A stretch of 64,000 bases of DNA from Metellina segmentata (taxonomy: Eukaryota; Arthropoda; Arachnida; Araneae; Tetragnathidae). Positions 40,877 to 51,712 of the stretch are shown piece after piece. Below the pieces are notes generated by a model. The model searched no databases. It was given only the letters and a program-made list of their open reading frames with translations, and was not told the origin of the DNA. The stretch lies in assembly GCA_947359465.1 (NCBI GenBank), contig OX375872.1, positions 13,028,137 through 13,092,136 on the forward strand. Direction: 5' to 3'. The number at the start of each line of letters is the position of its first letter. Position 1 is the stretch's first letter. The translations under genes and the position numbers were made by a program.

Positions 40877-41010
40877 TGTCGCAAAATGGCAGGATTTCTA
40901 ATATCGAGTGGTTCAGTGGTAATTTTTAGATCTATACAAAATGACGATTAGAGATTCTTTCAGTTAAATTAAAGTTTAATTACTATTAACACATTCAAAT
41001 AATTTCCACA
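40877..41010 (-). repeat. BEL-A 5' LTR with 167-bp internal deletion
   Basis: It matches 18787-18903 joined directly to 19071-19087. The missing 167 bases probably removed promoter or R-region sequence, which would silence the element. The target duplication shows both outer ends are original. Confidence 0.93.
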
Positions 41011-41059
41011 ATTATAAAGCATTCTTAGTTTAAAGGTACATTGTTTCGACTGCTTATAC

Positions 41060-41859
41060 TCTACTATTATTAAAGGAAGTGTTTGTGTGTCTGTGTATGA
41101 ATCTGTAGCACTTACAGTCATGAAATTGGGCATGCACGGAGTCCTAAAAATGACTCAATCTACCTCAAAGCCTGAATTTTAAAGTTTAATATAGAAAATT
41201 AAAAAATTTCCACAGTGCATTATGGTTGTCCAATGCCGTCACTGGGCTTTTTTTTCACTGCTTTTGAATGTGGTGCATTAATGATGTCACTGGTTGAATA
41301 GTATTCAAAGTGCAATTTTGTTATTTTCCCCTGCACAGCATTTTCCTTTGATTTCATTGATACATTTATATTTTGTCCTTTCATTTTCTTAATGGATTTT
41401 CTTTCCACCAGAATCAGTGAGGTTTAGCATTAAGACTTTTTAAAAGCATAACCTACTTTTGAATTTGTATAATTTCTGAAATTTTGTTAATTACTTTTTA
41501 ATTTGACTTTGATTTATTTTTGCGTTGGAATAAGTAAGGTTTAGCGTTACGACTTAAAAGCATAACTTACTTTCAAATTTGTATCATTCCTGCAATTTTG
41601 TTTATTATTGTTTAATTTAGTTTTGATTTTGCTGACAGTGTCATTCATCTACATTGTCTGTCAGAATCTGTGAGGCTTAGCATTAAGACTATCCAGTGGA
41701 GTCGCATCAGTTAGTATTGTTTCTTGCTTTTTTCTTTAGCTTTAAGACTTTTTGAAAGTAGTAATATTTAATTTTTATCTTTTATATGTAATTTTTTGTT
41801 TATTACTGTTTAATTAAACGCATACCTTTTTCACAGGCAACCCCATACACAAGTGCTAG
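41060..41859 (+). mobile_element. Short family-2 Helitron (F2-C)
   Basis: It starts TCTACTATTATTAAAGGAAG and holds the family's GAATCTGTAGCAC and ATGAAATTGGGCA block. It ends GGCAACCCCATACACAAGTG and then CTAG before host T. The interior repeats phrases such as TTAGCATTAAGACT and TTTGATTT twice or more. There is no coding capacity. It begins 45 bases right of the BEL-A target duplication. Confidence 0.6.
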
Positions 41860-43218
41860 TAGCTTATAACTTAGCAAAATGAAAATAGCACTGAGAAAAT
41901 TTCTCAGCTACACTTTACTTTTATTCTTTCAAACTTCAAATCATCTCCATGTAAAACTTATTTTTATGTACAATATGTTGAGTTATAAAACTAATTTTCA
42001 ACATCCTAGCATATAAGTTTACTCTGATCTAATTATAAATTAAAACTGGACAAATTTTATTATTTAGGCCTGAGAACATAGCTACTGTTGATACAAATAT
42101 AAATATTTCTGGAATCATACCAAATGTCAAAACATCCTTCGAAATGAAACTATATGTGGCTTAAAAAGTTGAGCACATTTAATGCATGCTTGAATATTTA
42201 AAGCAAATATCATAATTGCATAAAACCTTGGTATGCATATTTGTTTTTTAAAAGTGTTTAAAAATTATTGCTCAGCTATATGTTTAAAAATTTAACAAAA
42301 CATGATATTTGTTTTGAGCATGCATGATACACAACAGACTGCTGCATGCATTGCCCCTCCTGCAGCCAAGAAAGCTTCAATCGAACTCATGCTTTTTAAG
42401 TTACTCATTAGTTATATGGGCTACAAATCTTTGAAAGAACAGTAGACTTAAGGAACAATCTTTTATGAGAAGGCTTATTTTGATATTAGGATATACACTC
42501 TTGAGTCCAAAAATTCTTTACTGTTAAAGAACAAAATTTAAATTTGTGTGTGAAATAAATTATTTAAATGATTTCTAGGGTTTTGTTTCTTTCATTAGTT
42601 AATCATTGAAAAACTAATTTTGCACCATACCTAAATACATTTAATAATTTGTGGTCTTTTCTCTTTCTGCCCTTTCGTAATTCTGAAAGCACTTAATAAA
42701 TCACAGTTATTTAGTCTAGTATAAAACTCATTGTAATAGCTGTTTACTTTTAGCTTTTCATATTGTTAACTTCAATCAAACTCTCAGTTTGATACATTTA
42801 AAAAAACTTAATTTTTAATAGATTATGGATAAATGTTTTCCAGATTTGTAACAATTTTAAAGTATAATTTTATTTTAATGTTCACTTCAGCTATTGGAAT
42901 CACGTGTTAAGGGGGAAAATCATAAATTTGTAGATTGTGTTATTATTTGAAAAATTGCTGTCATTTTGCCAAGGAGTTCAATTAAACAACAAAGGTATTC
43001 ATTTATTCCTCAACATGAAATACATATTAATATTAAAGTAAAAATACATAAATGGTGTAGGTATATATACAAGTATATAAATGGTGTAGATATACATACA
43101 AGTGTATATGTGAATTATACATTATACGAAAAATACATTAAATGTGTGGACCGAATAATGATTTAGCACTTTTAAGCAAGTTACAAAATCGTCTGTTGGA
43201 TCGATATGCAGTATACAC
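41860..43218. other. No gene seen
   Basis: AT-rich sequence without a credible exon, repeat boundary or RNA gene by eye. Confidence 0.5.
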
Positions 43219-43220
43219 TA

Positions 43221-44225
43221 TCTACCAATAAGAACTTGGACACCTGTGATAGAAAAGAAAAACAAAATTTATTCATATTCAATAGTTGGTAGAGACTCCA
43301 CGAGAAGCAATTGCAGCTTCACCCCTCCGGGGCATGTTTTCCACAAGTCGTTGCATGACGGCTAGTGGTATTTCCTTCCACTTGGCTTGGAGAAGACATG
43401 TAGTTTCATCACCGATTTTGGACGGCTGTTGCACCCCTTAATTCGCCGATCCAACTCGTCAGAGGTTCTCGATAGGTTCAGGTCTGGGCTCTGGGCAGGC
43501 CAGTCCATTCGGTTAACCCCATTGTCACCATACCAATCCATGTTGGACCTCGCAACATACAGCTGACGTTGTCGCCCTGGAAGTAATATGGGTCTAACCC
43601 GTAGAACTGTCACAACGTATGAAGTACACTGTCATCCAAAATAATGCAGTAGGCCTCGGCGTTGAGTTTACCAGGAATTTGGATCAAAGGTCCCAGTCCA
43701 TACCAGGAGAAACATCCCCAGTCCATAATTCCACCGCCTAACTTTACTGTGGACACAGTGCATTCTGGCATGTGGCATTCTCCAGGCAGACGCCAGACCC
43801 TGCCATCCGAACGGTAGAGGATGAACCTTGATTCGTCGCTCCAGAGAACCCGTTTCCACTGATTACGGTCCACTTTCGACGTGCTTTCCACCACATTAAC
43901 CGAGCAGCGCGGTTGCATTTTGTGATTGAAGACTTATGGGCGGCAGCACGACCTCGAAAACCAAGCAGACGTGCTTCCTTACGGATGGTATTAATCGAAA
44001 TAACAATCCCGGATGCCTGTTGAAACTCCTGGAGTATGTGGGCCATCGGTTGGGTGCGGTTTTTCCGAATTTCTCTGGACAGCACCCGTCGGTCTCTATC
44101 TCCCAGTTTCGTGGGTCTGCCTACTCGGTATGTATCCTACACGATATTTAACGGCGGAGGGCGTGACGTATATCAGGACCGCAGATATCGTCATATGCAT
44201 GGGTGTCTAAATAGTTATTGGTAGA
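43221..44225 (-). mobile_element. Tc1-like DNA transposon, decayed
   Basis: Terminal inverted repeats TCTACCAATAAGAACTTGG (left) and TCTACCAATAACTATTTAG (right, reverse complement) sit between TA dinucleotides (43219-43220 and 44226-44227), the Tc1/mariner target. It is about 1.0 kb, shorter than the usual 1.3-1.6 kb, so it has internal deletions. The transposase is broken. Confidence 0.88.
43290..44110 (-). pseudogene. Tc1-like transposase relic
   Basis: Three frames carry colinear pieces. The first, at about 43860-44085, reads REIRKNRTQPMAHILQEF, INTIRKEARLLGFRGRAAA and [12 protein letters not shown]. The second, at about 43610-43870, reads [38 protein letters not shown] and [12 protein letters not shown]. 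The third, at about 43362-43613, reads NMDWYGDNGVNRMDWPAQS and PDLN. The first catalytic aspartate (SDESRF) is visible. The segment with the second aspartate is lost and the region of the final Glu is altered. The DNA-binding N-terminus is mostly missing. Confidence 0.9.
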
Positions 44226-44227
44226 TA

Positions 44228-45560
44228 ATGTATTACTTAAAACTCATTTCATACAGGATAAAGAATCCACGTTTTTTGAAGCACCATATATTTTATAAAG
44301 GTCACTTTACAACTCAAGAATGAAGTTAGCACCATTATAATGGGGTTTTGCTTTGGCATGTGACTTAAGTGTCATTATTTGCTATAAGAGGACTTAACTA
44401 ATTGCTATGGTTGTATTAAAAGGCATAAGGACCACATTAGACCAAATTGCATCATTTAACTCTAATTAGGAAAATGTTAAAAAGTTTAATAAGAGCTAAT
44501 TAGACCGGGACGTATGCTCTTATAGAGGGGAATAACATACTCTCATGATTTTATTATCTTACGGAATTAAGCTTATTGTAATTAAGTTTTAAAAGTATAC
44601 AAGTCACATATTTTAAAGATACAAGTTCCAAAACTTCATAATAAAATACGAAAGAGAAAGATGAGATGTAGACTTTTACTGTTGATATTTTTATGACAGC
44701 ATTCATAATTTTGTTTTATGGAGCTAAGAAAAAATAATCAAGAATCTAAATTATTTTTATTTTACAAAAACAGTCGTTTTACTGCTGAAAAAACACCAAA
44801 ATGCATGAATATCTCACATGAAACAAGAATGCACAACATTCAGACAGATATTTTGAAACTTAATTCATAGGCAATACAAATGTACAAATGCAACTATTGT
44901 GAATAACATTACAATAACATAACATAGAACAAAAATTCACTCAATACACAACACAAGAAATATGTGCACTGGTTTTTTATCAGTTCAGCGGGTACTACAA
45001 TGTACAAAAGCTTTCATTAACATGATTATATGTATGATTAATATTGTGAAGTGCCTGATAAAATCTGAATTGAATGATATGAGAGCAGCACACACACATT
45101 TTTGTGTGTGCGATTTAGTTTAGATAAACTCATAGAGTAATATTTAGAAAAATAGATTATATATTCTGGCTTTTGCCAGGTGGTCACATTAATGTGACTG
45201 GACTGTGTATGTATGTGTATATGAAATTAAAGTTAATTTACATCTAATGTATATTAATTTTTATTCTACTTTTGAAATTATTCGATATTGTAAGGATTTT
45301 AATTACTGATTCATCCTGATTTAGAAAAACTATCTAGTTATCACATAGAGATATAGTTTTACATTTATCTAAGTCTTAAGCTTCCATTTTTCCTTTTTAT
45401 GATATTTTCCATTATATAATCTCCCATGATATTTTACATTTATTATTTTTTGATGACCCAAATCAACTTGTTATAGTAACGATCAAGATTTTGTTACAAT
45501 AATGAAGTCTGTAGTTAAAATGTTTCAACATTATTTAAACCTGAATCTTTTAAAAAATAT
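44228..45560. other. Intergenic, includes 3' end of the minus-strand gene
   Basis: No exon is seen. On the minus strand AATAAA signals occur near 45258 and 45442, 120-300 bases after the stop codon at 45561. A T/G-rich CACACACA stretch lies near 45090-45115. Confidence 0.5.
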
Positions 45561-45798
45561 TTAAAGAATAATTTTACGAGTTATGGGAATAAAACCAAAG
45601 TGGTAATTTTTTACTGTGCACACATAGTTATAATTTGTATCAAAAAGCAAAGTTAATTTATTAAAAAAAATTTCAACAGGTTCATTTTGATGCCAATCAG
45701 TGGCTAGACCCTGGCAGAGAAGTAGCATAGATGAGGGATAAATTTCTACTAAGGCTTTTTTTCCCGTTTTTGAATCATCAGTCATAAAGAGATGGCGT
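45561..45798 (-). CDS. Terminal exon of the unrecognised gene
   Basis: The acceptor on the minus strand is CCTTTTAATTTTCAG. The open frame further upstream to 45902 is intron read-through. It encodes RHLFMTDDSKTGKKALVEI to the C-terminus. Single long exon with balanced composition. Confidence 0.6.
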
Positions 45799-47856
45799 CT
45801 GAAAATTAAAAGGGGACAGTTGATGAATTTCAATTTTATCAGATATAAATAATATCCAATTATCAGTGTAAAAATCAAACAATACATTTCCTGGTCAAAC
45901 AATCTCTACATCTTTATCAGCATGTTTTCTGATTTATGGAAAAATACTAAAATAATATACATATTTAGACATCCGTTTCATATTAATACATTTATTCTAT
46001 CCTAAGCTAAAATATGCTGCATTTAATTGCACAATTGAAGGGGAAAGTGTATCACCTTTATCCACTTGCCCCTTCAATTAAGAATGTAGTGTATTGAGTA
46101 AAAATAAAATCTCCCAAGACTATAAGTGTCCATTTTCTTAATAACAAGTGTTTTATTGTTTAAAGATACATTTCCAGTCATCCATTTGCCCTTCATTAAT
46201 TCAGATTAGTACAAAATTTCAAACTGGGTTGAATCTTAGAAATCACTTGTTTAACTACTTCATAATTTTTTAGTTGTGTAATATTACAAAAAAAATTAAT
46301 ATTACATTTCATTTTTAATAAAAAGTTGCGCAAGTTCTTAACTGTACACTTAACTGATTTCATTCATATTTAGAATGTTTACATTCAGGCTTTGTTTACA
46401 TTTAGACAGTGAATTCTTTCCTCTGAAGTACTTTTTCAATATAACAAACGAAATTACATTTAAAGTAATGTTATATCTTGATATCAAAACTACATTTAAA
46501 TGTCCACACCAGAAAATGTTTCTAGTCTTTGTTTACATTTAGATTGAGGTATCTTTTCGAAACTTCAGATGGATTCATTGATATTTATGATACAACAATG
46601 ATCATTTCTTGAGAAAGCTGTACAAATGAATGTTAACAATTAGATTTGAGAATGTCTCCCTTTACAGGTTTTGTTTACATTTATAATAGTTTATACAAGG
46701 TCTTGTAATGTTAAATGATAGTGTAACTGCTAACCTGTGATAAATTATTTTACGAAGGAATTAAAAAAATGTCTATTACACAGATACTTTAAATGATTTT
46801 GCCATGTTCACAAAAGATGCAGTTAATATTCTATAGTTAGCTATGTGGCTATTCTCCATCTTGTGGGGACTCGAGTAATAACTTCAATGTTTGGGTAAGG
46901 TTGTGTAAAATTGAGAAATATAAATAAAATTCCCTGCACTCCTAAGGGTTCTCAAACCACCCATTGGAAACTCACCATGCTATGGTAAGATTGTATGCAG
47001 TTCTTTACTTTGTTTTTATCAAAGCCTTTGCAGGCAGTCCAACATTGTGAAAAGGAGAATATTGAGGTTTTTTAAGACTATCATTAATTATTACCTTAAT
47101 TAAATACTCCAAGTAATGTATTAAATAATTTCTTTAAATAGATATTCCCATTAATTCAATGCTGCTGGCCTTGAATATGTATCAACTTGTTAAACCTTAA
47201 CCTATCTGCTTAAGTAATTTTTTACACAAGTTTCTAGTTGAAAAAAAAAAAAAAAGGAAATGTATCTTACCTCTCTATTTTTAAAGCACAAAGTAAATTA
47301 TATTTTTGGTAGAGAAAATGCAGTTAAATAACTTTGGTTGTTTGATTTTCATGGGTAACTACAGCAATTGGAACAGCTCCTACTTTTGTTGCTGTCAAAA
47401 GTATTGAGTGAAGAACCTGTACTTACACAGCCGGCAGAAGAATCCACAAAATTTCTGAGGAACACTGAAGCTTGCGTGCTCTTTTCATTACAGCCATAAC
47501 TATAAGCACAGCCCATGTCCCATCAAGAGTCCGAACCACAGTAGCCCTAGAATGTTTTCAGTGTATTAGTTCAAGTAAGCTATTTTAAAATGAATCCTAA
47601 ATCATTTACTTTTGAATATTTTCTTAAAGTTAGTAAATACTTTTTCTTCATACAGTTTTAATTTTTTCAAAAGAGTCTGTTGAAGGACCCAAATTGATTA
47701 CTCGCCATGAGTCATAAAAGTGTAAAATTTGCTGTCAAGTGGGATTTTTTGCTGAATTTGAAATCTTCCACAAAGTTGTCACTGGCTAAAAGTAAATCTA
47801 CATGAAACCGCTTGCCTGCCATTGGAGTCAACCCATAATTAAAGTAGTCAAAAAAC
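45561..47856 (-). CDS. Unrecognised host gene, last three exons
   Basis: The exons are 47702-47856, 47427-47546 and 45561-45798 on the minus strand. Introns have the borders GTAATC..TTCTAG and GTAAGT..TTTCAG, and phases fit (phase 2 at both junctions). The combined peptide of about 170 residues includes DYFNYGLTPMAGKRFHVDLL, TLDGTWAVLIVMAVMKRA, ALVEIYPSSMLLLCQG and FGFIPITRKIIL before the stop at 45561-45563. It does not read like a transposon, and I cannot name the family. The first exon needs one extra A in a run of six (about 47748) to stay in frame. The 5' exons are not identified. AATAAA follows the stop on this strand. Confidence 0.6.
46033..46079. repeat. Inverted repeat, 17-bp arms
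   Basis: Arms AATTGAAGGGGAAAGTG and CACTTGCCCCTTCAATT pair with one mismatch around a 13-base loop. It lies in the intron of the minus-strand gene. It may be a folded MITE end or a structured RNA, and nothing decides between them. Confidence 0.8.
47427..47546 (-). CDS. Penultimate exon of the unrecognised gene
   Basis: Acceptor CATTCTAG, donor GTAAGTAC. The 120 bases encode ATVVRTLDGTWAVLIVMA and then RKLQCSSEILWILLPAV. Confidence 0.6.
47702..47856 (-). CDS. Third-last exon, with a one-base deletion
   Basis: Acceptor AACTACAG, donor GTAATC. The first part reads FFDYFNYGLTPMAGKRFHVD and DNFVEDFKFS, and the last part PLDSKFYTFMTHG in the next frame. The length of 155 is one short of the 156 that splice phases demand. 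The shift falls in a run of six A, so an assembly error or a real frameshift are both possible. Confidence 0.5.
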
Positions 47857-48960
47857 CTGTAGTTTGATCAAAATATTAAAATAAACATTTAATATAGTTG
47901 TATTAAGAATATACAAATATGTTTTTTCAAAATGTACATTACTCGACATTTTTTAATAATAATCTGTCGTAAAAATTGAAGCATTTTCTTATAAAAATTT
48001 TATTTTAAGGTGAAAAACTGCATAATAAAAATAACATGCTTTAAATGTGGTTCTATTTTTTATTGCATTTCAATCAGTGAGTCTATCATTTATGTTTGTT
48101 GATGAATAAATTCACCATGTTAAAATATTCAATAATTGAAGCATAAAACCAGGGCAGCATTTAGACAGGTGTTATGCAGAGTTGCAGAATTTTGTGAATA
48201 TAGTTCAGGGAAAAATGGGAAGTCACTAAACTCTAGGTTTGGCTATCTTTCTTAATGGTTTTGAATGCTGAAATATTTTTTTAATGAATGTTATTTAAGT
48301 GAAGCGATTTAACAAAATGTTATCATTGTTTTTAAGTTTGATACAATAGTTTAAGGAACATAAATTTACCAGTCTTAATATGGAAATCATAGTCTTATTT
48401 CAACATTGCTACTTTCCGAAAACACTACGAAACACGTGAATATTGTGTCCAAGTCTAATTAATAGAAGACCCAAGAGGTTCTACAAAGTCAAATGCACAA
48501 ATTAACAAAATAAAAAAGGATGAGTTTTTGATATTTAAATTAAACAGGTATAGATTAAATTATTACACCAAAGCTGGCTAATCTTTGGAGTCAAAACCAC
48601 AACCAGTGCCGTAAAGAATTTGGGGGTTAAGAATGAAAATTAAACACGTACAACATGCAAAGTGGTATTAAAACAAACTATCTAGAGGATTTCATGGCTT
48701 ATAAAGATACAGTATTAGGAACATCATACACGAGTATAAAGTTCACAACATTACATAAATAAGTTATTGTAAAAGTAATAAACGAAATATTGCAAATGAT
48801 TTAACTTCACACATAAAAAGTAGCTGCATCAAAAATAAGTTCTTGTAAAAGCAATAAACGAAGTATTGCAGATGATTCAATAACACTATGAGGCGAGTGT
48901 TAAATTCGTCAACGAGCACTTCATTAAAACAATATCTACAAATTTATCACAATAAATTAA
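47857..48960. other. No gene seen; small direct repeat
   Basis: AT-rich. About 46 bases at 48758 (ATAAGTTATTGTAAAAGTAA) recur at 48834 (ATAAGTTCTTGTAAAAGCAA), 76 bases apart, with a few differences. Further exons of the minus-strand gene may lie here but none was recognised. Confidence 0.5.
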
Positions 48961-49154
48961 ATTATAATGCTATGCTCACCACGAATTTCCGCACCGAAGC
49001 ACGACGTTCAGAACGACCTGCTGTACTTTTCTGATGGGTTACTGCAATGCAGACATTGTACTCATCTGGGTTGCAACATTTATCTCTTCAGTCAAAGTGT
49101 CGCCAAATTCCCGCCCGCGCCAAAAAAGTACCGCAGAATGGAAATACGCGTCCC

Positions 49155-50165
49155 GATTATGAGGAGGAAGGCGTGAAAGCGATGCTTGCGGTCATTTCCG
49201 AAGAACGGCAATAAGAAGAGGCAAAAGCCGAAGGGGAAAAGCGGGAAGAAAAATTGCGGGAATTTGAACTTGAAAAGCTGCGCATAATACAATCATCGGA
49301 GACAAATAGTTTAGCTTCCTCTATGCATGAAAACAATAGACCTGTTAAAAATTTAAAAGCAATAATGCAGAAGTTTGAACCAGAAAAATCTGACATATCT
49401 TTATTCTTAGTCTTATTTGAGAGACAAATAAAGAAAGTTTCAGTCGATGAGACTGATTGGGTTGATTTTATAATTCCTCTATTGCCCATAGAAATAGCCG
49501 AGCTAATTATAAGGGGGCCGGAAGAGTTGGGTAGGAATTATGAACACGTTAAAAATTTGCTGTTGGAAAGATTTCAATTAAGTGCTGAATCTTTCCGCGT
49601 AAAATTCCAACAACACCAACGAAGACCGGGGTCACTCTGGAAGGACCTTGTGTTCGAATTACGGATCTATTTAGAAGGGTGGCTGAGCGCGATTAAAATC
49701 GAAGATTTTAAAGATCTCAAAAATCTTATGATCACCGATCAGATTAAGAGGCGCGTCCCCTCAGAAATTAAAGATCATTTCTTGGATAATTGGGCTCAGA
49801 TAAATGAACCATCAGAGTTAGTGCGGAAGTTGGATGATTATGAAACCAACAGAAAATTTGTGAGGAAACCGGAAAAATTCCGACCACCTGAGAGGAAATT
49901 CGGGGAAAAATTTAAGGCCGAGAAAGTTCAGCTAGAGAAAAAGGTGGGAGGTTTCCAGAAAACTAAGGAAAGTTTTGGGCACGATGCCTCGGAGAAATTT
50001 AGAGAATTCCGAACGAAAGAATTCGAGAAAAAGAGGGAAGTCAGATGTTATGAGTGCCAACAGGTTGGTCATATTAGGCCTCAATGCCCACAATTAAAGA
50101 GACAGAATGAGGTGGTAAATAACTTGGTTTCAGACGAGTTTGCGCCCTCATTTAAGCCGTTCTAA
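49155..50165 (+). pseudogene. Gypsy-3 gag
   Basis: It starts in mid-gag (PDYEEEGVKAMLAVISEERQ), with a TAA at 49212-49214. The capsid (LLLERFQLSAESFRVKF, SLWKDLVFEL, LMITDQIKRRVP) is clearly related to gypsy-1 and gypsy-2. One CCHC knuckle, CYECQQVGHIRPQC, lies near 50047. A second TAA at 50163-50165 separates it from the following in-frame protease. Confidence 0.88.
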
Positions 50166-51014
50166 AGCAAGGCTTTTGTGAACGAAGTCGAAATGATTGT
50201 GTTAAGGGATAGTGGCAGCAGTATTGACTTGGCCCCTCTAAAATTAGTAAAACCTGATGATTTTACTGGAGAAAAAATATGGGTTAAGCAACCCCTTGAA
50301 AATTATTTTCGGTGCTTACCTCTAGCCAAAGTCGTAATTGAAAGTCCAGAGATAGGTCGAGTATTGACCAAAGCAGCTATTGTAGGAAACTCAGTAAACA
50401 TGAGTCATTATCTCTTAGGGAACGCGACTCAAGAGTTAATTGACAGCGGGAAACGAGGACCGCAGATGTTAAATCAAGTCGTTACTCGTAGCAAAACCCG
50501 GGACGATAGGGTTAAGGAAACTGACGACATAAAGAAAAGAGAACCCGTTGGGGGGAACGTATCGTCAGCCGCGAAATGTATACAAAGCGAGGATTGCGCT
50601 ATTGTATTGCCCGAGGTGGAAAGTGGGGTTGAAGTCCAGCTAGCTGAAGTGAACTCCGACGAGTTCAAAGCGGAACAAATTAGGTGTGACGAATTACGGA
50701 ACCTCTGGGAGAAGGTGAAAAACGGGAAAACAACCGAATTCCTAGTGGAAAAGGAATTGTTGTATAGGAAATCTATAGATCATCATGGCGATGAAAGACT
50801 ACAATTAGTCATACCAGCGAGATTTCGGAATAAAATCCTTAGCTTTATACATGAAGGTTGGGGATCTCACTTAGGCGCAACGAAGTCGAAGGATAAATTG
50901 CTCCGATATTTCTTTTGGCCGAATTGTACTAAGGACGCGGAAGAATTCGTGAGGAGTTGCGATCCTTGTGTCAGAGAATTGGGAAATCTCAGGAGAAAAA
51001 GAAAGCACCCTTAA
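50166..51014 (+). pseudogene. Gypsy-3 protease and integrase zinc finger
   Basis: In frame after the TAA. The protease active site is in IVLRDSGSSIDLAPL. The zinc domain shows HEGWGSHLGATKSKDK and CDPC near the end. After CDPC a GT duplication (TGTGT near 50968) shifts the frame, so the final residues to 51014 are out of frame. Confidence 0.85.
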
Positions 51015-51712
51015 AACTAGTCCCTATTATTAAGGAGGTGTTTTCTAAAATAAACATTGCCACAGTCGGACCACTCCCTTTGTCAAGCCGTAATAATAGA
51101 TACCTGGTGACAGCTATTTGTGTAGCTTCTAAATATCCCGAAGCCATTCCTGTCCCGGATATCAGTTCCGAAACCGTAACAGACGCACTGTTAATAATTT
51201 TTAGTAGATTGGGTTACCCGCGAGAATTACAATGCGATAACGGGTCATAATTCACAAGTCACTTAACAAGTGCTTTTTTCGAACGGTTTGGCATCATATA
51301 CTGATGTATAACTCACAGTTCGGTGCATCATCCCCAATCGAATAGTGTTGAGAGATGGCACAGAACTATTAAAAGATTGTTAAAGGTATTATGTCTAGAG
51401 TCAGGAGAGGATTGGGAAAAGCATTTACCGTTAGCCCTTCTCGCTCTACGGAACGTGACGCACGAATCAACGGGTTATAGCCCCTCTGAGTTAGTGCACG
51501 GAAAAAAATTGAGAGTGCCCGAAACTATTTTATTCGAGCACTGGACACAAAAACCCGATGAAAGCGAATTAGTTACATAGTACGTCTTTAAACTACTCAA
51601 TAGACTAAAGAGATGTCAGGAACTTGCATCTGAAAGGGAAGCCGGAGAACAGATTAAACGTAAAACCTATTATGATAAAGGAACCGTAACGCGTAAGTTT
51701 AATTCTGGAGAT
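50965..51712 (+). pseudogene. Gypsy-3 integrase core
   Basis: The next frame carries QRIGKSQEKKKAPLK, INIATVGPLPLSSRNNRYLV (catalytic Asp replaced: ATVGP where DTVGP is usual) and LQCDNGS, followed by a TAA at 51247-51249. Then HPQSNSVERWHRTIK (catalytic Glu) in the frame from 51323. A TAG at 51578-51580 follows ESELVT. Confidence 0.85.

Larger units (their letters stand above)
18787..41010 (-). mobile_element. BEL/Pao retrotransposon A with three elements nested inside
   Basis: The ends are TGTCGC at 18787 and CCACA at 41010, flanked by a perfect 5-bp duplication ATTAT (18782-18786 and 41011-41015). The left copy is the 3' LTR (301 bp) and the right copy the 5' LTR (134 bp, internally deleted). 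Coding runs on the minus strand from 40761 to 19399, broken by gypsy-1 and BEL-B. Without these, the element is about 6.1 kb, normal for BEL/Pao. Three premature stops (40591-40593, 37409-37411, 19762-19764) and a frameshift near 37560 make it defective. Confidence 0.95.

Noticed and set aside
43362..44085. An active Tc1 transposase
   Set aside because: At least two frameshifts, the second catalytic aspartate region is lost, and the element is shorter than functional relatives.
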